From Blumeriella jaapii (lineage: Eukaryota > Ascomycota > Leotiomycetes > Helotiales > Drepanopezizaceae), in the NCBI GenBank assembly GCA_009599575.1, contig VWND01000007.1:1497501-1561500 (forward strand): a stretch of DNA of 64,000 bases. The letters are read 5' to 3'. Within the stretch, counting starts at the first letter, position 1, and each line of letters begins with the position of its first letter. Positions 56,798 to 64,000 of this stretch are shown here, piece after piece. The translations under genes and the position numbers were made by a program. The notes beneath the pieces were generated by a model. That model was not told the DNA's origin. It made no database searches and saw only the letters and a list, made by a program, of their open reading frames with translations.

Positions 56798-58477
56798 CGA
56801 TGGAGGGGGGTGTTGTCGGTGCCTGTTTCGCTTCCGTCTTTGGGTTGGAGCGTGCGAGCTCGGTGTGGTTAGTTATGATTGTCGGAATTAGATTGCACGT
56901 GTAGTGTTTTGCGCACCGTGTTTGGGGTCGGGACTCGAGATGAGAGACGAAGAAGCTGTACTAATAGCTATGAATAAACTTGACGACTTTCCGAACCCCA
57001 TCCCCTCTCCCTGCTTGACGTGTGACCAAAACTTCTCTCCGGGCTCCGGCGCAAGTGCGCGAGCCCGCTAGCATGATCATTTGCGCATTGCAGTATGTAC
57101 AGTACAGTGCAGTAGCTCCGTAGATACCTTGCGGGTGATCGATTTCTACCCCCACTTCTCCATACGAGTATTTTTTCCCCCATTCACCGCAAAGCCTGCT
57201 GACTCTACTCTTTTCCCTTCTCGCTTCCAATTGGCCAATCAGCACGTCTGTCTGCACGTACCGATACATTGGAAAGTTACAACACATACAGTAGATAGGT
57301 AGGTGGGTAGTCTGCACTCCCGACTTTGTGTCGTTTTTGTCGGTTGTGGGGGTGAGGGATGTGGGGGAGGACGAGGGCTTTGTTGAGTGTGGGCTTGAGC
57401 GAGGTTTACCGAGGGTGATGTGAGGTAGGAAGATAGGAAGGTATTTTGTTGACTTGCTGACCGAGGAGAAGAAGTGTTTACAGTACCTTCGCGCAATTCA
57501 GGCTTTGATTCCTGTCTCGTAATAGTGTAAAACGTAATCTAGCATACCGCTGCGATTGAAATCTGTCTGATTAAGTAACCCTTTTGCATCTTACCCTTGC
57601 ATTGCACACTTTATCTCAATGCGGTGTAGAGATTTCAAACCAAGATGTGATTATTGATATACGTCCAGTACAGTGGTCCTTTCCTTCCGCGGTTATCTTT
57701 TGTCCTCTGCCAAAAGCGGAGCCACAACGCTCTGCCTAATCGTGCAAATGTCTCACCGCGGTTTGAAGCTTGAAGCAACCTATTTTTTATTTGTCATTAA
57801 TTATGGATTTATTGACGACTGACTGCATCAGAAGCTAATAAGGCACGAGTTTAAAGGGCTAATTGACAGTATGCCAGCGCGTTGTCAAGCTGTTGTTGAT
57901 ACCGAAAGGCGCTTCACCAAGTCTTAACTGCATTTGATATTAATTTATATACAAAGTCCTGCACCTGGTGTTGCAATTAGGTATTGGGCGAGAGAAACAC
58001 GTAAAAAAAGACGGCGGGATCTTGGCTCGGCCAGCTTATCTTAGCACACCCGACCTTAACACGAAGCAAAGCACAAAGGCGAGGAGCAAAATAGCGGTCT
58101 TGATGCGTCCTATCTTTTGCTCCACGACCCCACCATGTCACCTCTTACTTACAAACCGCATCTCACTTTTGCTTTTCCACCCCCGATACTTCTTGCATTT
58201 TCTCTGGATTTGATCGTAGTAAAACCCTTGAGCGCTGGCTTACAGACGAGCAGTGAAGAGAAGTGAAGGACGAGACTGAGAAAAGCGGAGTGCCGAAAAC
58301 GGCGTTCAGCACTGCCATCCCATTTTCGACTCTGATCACGTTACAGTATCTTACCTTTCGAGTACTGCTGCTGACGTCACATTGTCAAATCATTACTCGA
58401 CAATTCGGGCAGTGTCAAAGCGGAAATCAAACAGAGTTCAGAGAAGAGGGCAAAGAGAAGGAGAAGAGGAGCAAGAG
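56798..58477. other. Intergenic 1.7 kb
   Basis: 3' flank of SidB, a short GTACAGTACAGTGCAG patch at 57096-57112, then AT-rich sequence (57500-58000). The last 250 bases are the MFS gene's upstream region, purine-rich before the ATG. No gene is supported. Confidence 0.6.
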
Positions 58478-60368
58478 ATGGTAGACGAGACGCAGCCTTT
58501 GCTAACCGGCGTTGGAGGGGGGAACCCGTATGGCGATTCGATTGCTGAAGAAGAGCTGGAGGCTGATGTGCGCTTTGTTCGGGATGGGCTTGGAGAGAGG
58601 CAGGGAGGGGCCCGGAAAGTAGTGGATTTTGATCCGGAGGGGGATGAGGACAACCCGCTGGATGTATGTGTGTTCCTCTATTGTTCCAAGTGTTCCCAAT
58701 TTGTTTTCTATTTTCCTATTTCGGCTGAAGGGGAGTTATGGGGTCCTCTGTAGGAAATAATGGGCTCCCAGGGAGGCGAATAACATGTTTGGCCCTGCGA
58801 CTATGAAAGGGGATTGGGGAACACCACTGATGAGGTTCTAGTGGGGGAGGAGATATAAAATTGGCATTGTGACTTTGTTGGGTTTCATGGCTTTTACAGT
58901 GTAAGCACCCACGCAAACAACAGTTCAAATGCTGACTCTCCCTCAGATCCTTCACATGTATAGGCGTCGTCCCCGTCGCCGATAGGATCGTGCTCGATCT
59001 CTCTGGCAGCACTGACAAGACGGCCTCGATCCTCCTCGTCACTGTGTGGGAGCTCGGCGAAGCAGCCGGGCCTCTGCTCATGGCTCCCCTCTCCGAGCTC
59101 TATGGCCGCTACCCGGTTTTCAACATCGCCAACATCCTCTTTATTCTCGGCGTCGTTCTCGGTGCCCTCGCCCAATCCACTGAGCTCTTCATCTTCTCGC
59201 GCTTCCTGACCGGCTTCGCGGTCGCCAGCAATGTGCTGAACCCAGCCATCATCGGCGACATCTACGTCTCGGAGCAGCGCGGCTCTGCTATGTCCCTCGT
59301 TATGCTCGCCCCCTTGATCGGGGGCACCATCGGTCCAGCAATCGGCGGCGCCATGGCCGAGACGCTGGGCTGGCGCAACATCTTGTGGATGTGCGCTGCC
59401 TGCGCCATCGTGTGCGAAATCCTCTTCGCTACCCTCCTCCGCGAGACGTACAAGGTGACCATTCTCCAGCGCCGAGCCGCTTACCTGCGCCAGACGACCA
59501 AAGACGAGACGTTGAAGTGTGCCTTTGACGCTGAGCAGGGCCGGCAAGAGCTCTGGTGGCCGGTACTCCGGACAGCAGTGCTGAGACCCGTGCTGGTCAT
59601 GTGGGACTCGAGCGTGCTACAGATGATGAGTTTCTACGCTGGCTTCACTTTCACTTTCTACTACATCATGGCAACGACCCTACCAGGGGTCTTGAGGGAT
59701 GTCTACGGCTTCTCTCCTGCTGCGACGGGCTCTGCATTTATTTGTTTCAGTGAGTGTCCTCCCTTCCCTTTGGTCATTTTGAGCAGGCCGTAGACTAGGA
59801 TCTATCACCTATGATAGTGCTAACAAACACCCGCTTCTCAGGCGTAGGAGCAACCGGCGGCATCCTAGTCTGCAACCTCTTCCTCGATCGCATCTACATC
59901 ATGCTGTCAAAACGCTCCTCCACCTCAAGCACCCCCAGCCAGACCGCCAAAAGCAAACCACACCCCGAGCACCGCCTCCCGCTCACCATCCTCGCCTCCC
60001 TTCTCCTCCCTCTTATCATCCTCCTCTACGGTCTCGCACCCTCCACACACATGCCCGTCAGCGTCCTCCTCGCCGCAGTTTGCTTCCTCGGCTTCGCGCT
60101 GCTGCTCATCTCAGCACCACTAGCAGCCTACATCGTCGACGCTTTTGGCGTGTACGCCGCATCCGCCATGACCATGGTGCTGCTCACGCGCTGCACCATG
60201 GGCACGCTGCTGCCGCTGGCCATCCCGCTGCTGACCAGGGGGCTGGGCCTCGGCGGTGCGTTTGCGCTGCTGGCGGGGGTGTGTTTGCTGGCGGTGCCGC
60301 TGCCGGGCGTGGTCATGCACTTTGGGGGCGTGTGGAGGGGGAGGTCGAGGTTTACGAGGGAGGCGTGA
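58478..60368 (+). CDS. MFS transporter, DHA1-type drug:H+ antiporter family
   Basis: A plasma-membrane or vacuolar major-facilitator protein; substrate unknown, with multidrug or polyamine export most likely for this subfamily. Exons are 58478..58663, 58842..58900, 58947..59749 and 59842..60368 (introns 178, 46, 92 nt), giving 524 residues. The acidic N-terminus ends NPLD and splices into WGRRYKIGIVTLLGFMAFTV, the usual entry to TM1 in this family. The family motif appears as WELGEAAGPLLMAPLSELYGRYP, followed by FLTGFAVASNVLNPAIIGDIY and GPAIGGAMAETLGWRNILW. A basic central loop (TILQRRAAYLRQTTKDE) separates the halves, and a second set of helices ends the protein. The 178-nt first intron is long for this window and its donor choice is less certain than the others. 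Confidence 0.85.
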
Positions 60369-61064
60369 GGTGGCGTTGCTGTTTCTTTTTACCGTTTCTT
60401 GAGCACATTGAGAGCTGTGCAGTGAGCGGGTAGGAGTCGAATTGTAGGCAGGGGTATGTCAACGCCATATACACATGTATATACATGTATATACATGTAT
60501 TTGCACCTTTCCTCCTCATATCTTTTACAATTAAAAGAAAAAGAGGCGCAGGGTGCATTGCTGGTGGTGTTCAGGTTGGAAACCAACTCACAGAAAATTT
60601 GTAGGAAATGAAAGAGAAGTCATGATTTTGGCCTGTAGCTACTAGACTTTAGGATACGGAAACTTATCGTCTGGTGCTAACAGTGCCTTGACTGTTACCA
60701 GCCCGACCTATGAGAGTGGTAAACATTAGGTACCTGCCCCATACGTCGAAAGGGGGTGTGCGCAGTAGGCGAAAAGAGAAATCCGTTCCTCTGGCCTCTG
60801 GCGGCGCACCCGTGACAAAGTCGGTCGTCGAGTGCGAGGAAGTTCATGTTTAGTTTACTTGGTAGATGCAACATTTATACGTACTGTAGAAAGCCGTAAG
60901 TATTTAGCACCGATTTTGTCCAGCATAATCTCGAGACCGGAGCCTTGACACGTGACCTAGCAATGCGGTGACCGTTTACGGTTCAAGGCGCTCGGCAGAA
61001 TAGTTTGAATTTATGAAGGTATCAGTTCATATCAAACCAACATATCGACCACGAGCACGCTACA
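60369..61064. other. Intergenic 0.7 kb with palindromic ATACATGTAT repeat
   Basis: Contains three copies of a palindromic unit at 60470-60500 and otherwise unique sequence forming the POP1 promoter. Confidence 0.6.
60470..60500. repeat. Palindromic 12-bp repeat (ATACATGTATAT)n
   Basis: Each unit contains the 10-base palindrome ATACATGTAT; two and a half copies lie in tandem. The repeat sits 100 bp after the transporter stop codon and could fold as a hairpin in the transcript. Confidence 0.8.
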
Positions 61065-63734
61065 ATGCCGCCGAAAACCTCGGAATCTGGCTCAAAGAAT
61101 ATCTCGGCTAATAGGAAACGCAAAGATCCTCCCTCCTCATCAAGCAATCAAAATAACAATGGGAGCGGACGCAACTTCAAACGCGTGAAGCACGACGCGC
61201 GATCGATCCTGACACAGTCCACCGATACAGCACTGCAGAATGGCGAGTTGAATCTCACTTCTTTCATGAAAGCGCGCGAGTTCGAGATAAAGGCTCTGCA
61301 GAATGGCATGCAAAAGTCGAAGAAGAGCGGATCAGCTAGAGCTTTTCAGCAAGTCCCTCGGGACATGCGCAGGCGAACCGCGAGCCACAATGTCAAGAGG
61401 GTTCCGAAGCGACTGCAAAAGAGAGCTGCGAAGGAGATGAAAGACGACAACACGCCGACTGTCACTGCGAACAAGAGAAAGCCCGGGAGTTCACGGGGAA
61501 GGATTCGGGCCGAAACTGCGAAGCGGCTAGGGATACTGGCTTCGAAGAAAAGGGCTACGCAAGAAAAGAAGAACGTGAATCTAGGCATCGAATCTCGAGC
61601 GCCGCGGCCCAAGATTCGAAGGAACATCCTGAATGAACCTCCGAAGCCCAAGTCCAAATTTAGAAAGAGGCAGATCCACAAAACCTGGTTGCCGACACAT
61701 CTCTGGCATGCTAAGAGAGCGACGATGACTGAGCCCAAAAATCCTTTGTGGAGATTTGCTATTCCACTTACCTCAACAGCGAAGTCCTACAGACCAACGC
61801 ACCGAGCCAGCGGAGCACGAGGGGCTGTTGCCTGGGACATGAGTTATATGAGTACAATTGGTATGCAAGGGCCTGAAGCAAGTCTGCAGAAGCTTTTGAA
61901 AGCAATTGGCGTTACAGAGGAAAATCTATGGGAGGCGAAGGGCACAAAGTGGAGACAAGGAAAACGAACATGGAGAGGGTGGTTGTCTAGAGAGGTCAAG
62001 GAAAAATCAATTCTGGTTGGTCCCTCTACAATCTTGTGGTGCCCTGTGCAGTCCCCCACTGCAAGTGATGATGCCCCCAGCGAAGCCAAAAAGGCAGCAA
62101 AACGAAAGCTGTTTTTAAGATTACACCCTGCTACCTTTCTTGAGGTATGGACCGAGGTTGTCCGGCTGGCAAAGCTCCAACGACCAGCAGTGCATGTCGA
62201 AGATCTCAGATTCGAGATCGGCAGCATCGATTTGCATGGACCTTCGTCCACTGAAGCCTTGCTCGCCATATTGCATCCGTACGACGAATCAGAAGAACAT
62301 GCCAGTACGTTTCAGTCATTGAGTGGTGTCACAAACCCAGGATCCTTACCTCCCAACTCAATATTGCACTTTTCTATACTTGATCCGCGGCTTCGCTACC
62401 CCCCTAGACCTATCAAGCTGCCTAGAAAGGATGAAGAAGCCGATTTCGCACGCCTTCAAATGCTCTCTACTTGGCCAGTTGATGATTCAGCTGGATCTGA
62501 AGCACTATTCGATCGAACTGCTCGATTTCACGCAACACGCTTGCCGTCTCAAAAATCTCTGAACCGGAGGAAGTCTCTCGCGCCGCCAGGAGAATATTCG
62601 ACATTGAAAGAAACCGACCCCAAGATTCCCGTCACTCTCATTGCTTCCAGACCAACCTCATCTGGCTCTGCCCAAGGCACTTGGACACTGTTGGCTCCTT
62701 GGAAATGCATACTACCCATCTGGTACGGTCTGATGCATTGTCCACTGTCTTCCGGAGGAAATCCGCGATTTGGCGGTCAACAAGAGCTTCGTCAGATTCA
62801 CTTTGAGCAGGGTGTACCGTACTTCCCACAGGACTTCCCTGGAACAAGTTCGGGGTTTCAATGGGAGAGCGACGAGAGACTGAGGAGGAAGTCCGACTGG
62901 GACAAGAGACCGAAAGGCAAAAGGGTCGAATGGGATTCGCTGAGCCTAGGAGCTGGAAGAAAGGGAGAAATTGGAAGAGGCTGGGCTTGTGATTTTGAGC
63001 AGTTACTTGGAGTGGAAAATTTGCCTGTTAGCGACACATCGACGAATACATCTCAGGGCACCGAAAACCCTCTGGATAACCCAATCAAGGTACCCAAGGC
63101 GGATACTCCGGTCCAGCATCTCCCCAGCAAAGCTTTCAGGTCGCTCATTTCCGCTTCGGGGTACGAAATGCCTGCCCCAAACACTGTCGCCACCATCCGC
63201 CTTACCCTTGTCACCCGCGGGATCGCCTCGCCATGTGCTCGGATCTATCGACTTCCCCGAGCCTCCAGTGCCCTTTCCTCTAACCTCCCGGACCCGTCTA
63301 TCTCCGGCAGTCTACCAGCATCCAGCCGTGAGAAATGGCTGGCTCTCCTCCCACAAGTTAGCTCCAAGCTTCCCCGAGACCCCAGAGCGAAAGCTGCTAA
63401 AAGGCCCGGCCGGATTCCACTGAATACACCTCTGCCGCAACGCGTGCTGCTTCTCGCACAATCGTTAGTGCAAGGTCCACCACTTTCGTATCCGGGTGAT
63501 AGGGAAGGGGCAGATGACTACCCGCTTGTGCCTGATGAGGAGGATCTCATTGGGTTTGTAACGACGGGCGAATTCAATCTTGCGGAGGGTAAGGGGGTGG
63601 CCGTAGGTAGTGTGGCTGTGACGAAGGTGCTTGAGGGGTTGGAGAGGGACAGGAAGAGCAGAGAGGGAAGACTGTGTATCGTGAGGAATGCAGGCGAAAA
63701 GATGGGGAGGTTGGCAAGGTGGGAGCCCGTGTAA
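61065..63734 (+). CDS. POP1: POP1, RNase P/RNase MRP protein subunit
   Basis: The largest protein subunit of nuclear RNase P and RNase MRP, required for tRNA 5' maturation and rRNA processing. A single uninterrupted frame of 889 residues, close to the size of yeast Pop1. The N-terminal 60 residues are basic and Ser/Asn-rich. The POP1 domain (about 70-330) contains FMKAREFEIKALQNGM, RAFQQVPRDMRRRTASHNVKR, RRNILNEPPKPKSKFRKRQ and the WLPTHLWHAKRA motif, followed by YRPTHRASGARGAVAWDMSY. The POPLD domain (about 520-640) contains WTLLAPWKCILPIWYGLM and GGQQELRQIHFEQGVPYFPQDFPG. The C-terminal part carries DLIGFVTTGEFNLAEGKGVAVGS. The start is the ATG at 61065 in CTACAATGCC. Confidence in identity is high. 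Confidence 0.95.
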   Translation: MPPKTSESGSKNISANRKRKDPPSSSSNQNNNGSGRNFKRVKHDARSILTQSTDTALQNGELNLTSFMKAREFEIKALQNGMQKSKKSGSARAFQQVPRDMRRRTASHNVKRVPKRLQKRAAKEMKDDNTPTVTANKRKPGSSRGRIRAETAKRLGILASKKRATQEKKNVNLGIESRAPRPKIRRNILNEPPKPKSKFRKRQIHKTWLPTHLWHAKRATMTEPKNPLWRFAIPLTSTAKSYRPTHRASGARGAVAWDMSYMSTIGMQGPEASLQKLLKAIGVTEENLWEAKGTKWRQGKRTWRGWLSREVKEKSILVGPSTILWCPVQSPTASDDAPSEAKKAAKRKLFLRLHPATFLEVWTEVVRLAKLQRPAVHVEDLRFEIGSIDLHGPSSTEALLAILHPYDESEEHASTFQSLSGVTNPGSLPPNSILHFSILDPRLRYPPRPIKLPRKDEEADFARLQMLSTWPVDDSAGSEALFDRTARFHATRLPSQKSLNRRKSLAPPGEYSTLKETDPKIPVTLIASRPTSSGSAQGTWTLLAPWKCILPIWYGLMHCPLSSGGNPRFGGQQELRQIHFEQGVPYFPQDFPGTSSGFQWESDERLRRKSDWDKRPKGKRVEWDSLSLGAGRKGEIGRGWACDFEQLLGVENLPVSDTSTNTSQGTENPLDNPIKVPKADTPVQHLPSKAFRSLISASGYEMPAPNTVATIRLTLVTRGIASPCARIYRLPRASSALSSNLPDPSISGSLPASSREKWLALLPQVSSKLPRDPRAKAAKRPGRIPLNTPLPQRVLLLAQSLVQGPPLSYPGDREGADDYPLVPDEEDLIGFVTTGEFNLAEGKGVAVGSVAVTKVLEGLERDRKSREGRLCIVRNAGEKMGRLARWEPV

Positions 63735-64000
63735 GAGGCTGCGGTGGTCGGATTCTCATCTACTTGGTCAGTCAAGAATCAAGTAAATGCTCGATTTATG
63801 CCACGAGACGAGTGTGCAGCGTGAAAATGCAAAATTAAATGAAGGGCGTTCATTGATTTTTGTTCGACGTCCCATCATGATATCTACCTTGAAGTGATCC
63901 CTGATCCACCCTCTTCTTCAGGACAAACAAATTCCCAAACATCTTCAACCTTGCTGTGCAAAGGGCCAAACTTCCCCCAATTTCACCGCCAAGAGGCAAC
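63735..64000. other. Terminal 266 bp, 3' flank
   Basis: Downstream flank of POP1. A minus-strand frame of about 30 codons ending at a TAG near 63885 (ending PEEEGGSGITSR) could be the tail of a convergent gene. It is closed upstream within the window, so I do not annotate it. Confidence 0.4.

Noticed and set aside
58894..59547. 217-codon minus-strand frame
   Set aside because: Antisense shadow of the MFS transporter's third exon.

Overview
The window looks like nuclear DNA of a filamentous ascomycete (Pezizomycotina). Genes carry short GT-AG introns of about 45-110 nt, usually with a CTAAC/CTGAC-like branch point. The recognisable proteins are typical of this group: a Gin4/Hsl1 kinase, an FlbC-type C2H2 factor, SidB/Dbf2, a Pcl cyclin, 2EXR, Hsp9/12, a PTS1-tagged malate synthase and POP1. 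The class or species cannot be fixed from sequence alone.

Layout, left to right. 1-2086 (+) is the C-terminal part of a Gin4/Hsl1/Nim1-type septin kinase. 2087-12685 is a 10.6 kb gene-free stretch crowded with microsatellites. 12686-14209 (+) is a C2H2 transcription factor of the FlbC/Swi5 type. 14210-17194 is again rich in simple repeats. 17195-18954 (-) is mitochondrial/cytosolic fumarase, with an apparent frameshift in its conserved core. 21105-22264 (+) is a type II membrane-anchored GT92 (DUF23) glycosyltransferase. 24258-25725 (+) is a multi-pass membrane protein. 27842-29587 (+) is malate synthase ending in SKL. 31960-32068 (+) is an intron-containing tRNA-Ala(AGC), set in an AT-rich stretch with T-arm-like sequence copies. 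33.8-36.5 kb holds a family of short diverged repeats. 38735-40853 (-) is a Pho85-type (Pcl) cyclin. 40854-50926 is a 10 kb stretch with many simple repeats and one possible 2EXR relic. 50927-51765 (+) is a 2EXR-domain protein. 52696-53180 (-) is an Hsp9/Hsp12 stress protein. 53961-54204 is a 13-bp tandem array. 54637-56797 (+) is SidB/Dbf2, the SIN/MEN kinase. 58478-60368 (+) is an MFS DHA1-type transporter. 61065-63734 (+) is POP1 of RNase P/MRP.

Functionally the window mixes cell-cycle and septation control (Gin4-like kinase, Pcl cyclin, SidB), a conidiation-type regulator (FlbC-like), central carbon metabolism (fumarase, malate synthase) and housekeeping (POP1, tRNA). There is no sign of a secondary-metabolite cluster or an intact transposon. 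The most unusual material is non-coding: arrays of the pentamer TACAG and its one-base variants in most gene-free stretches, large microsatellite clusters next to the regulatory genes, and a short dispersed repeat with the core GTGCAACAAA. Exon boundaries were placed by eye from splice signals, reading frame and family similarity.
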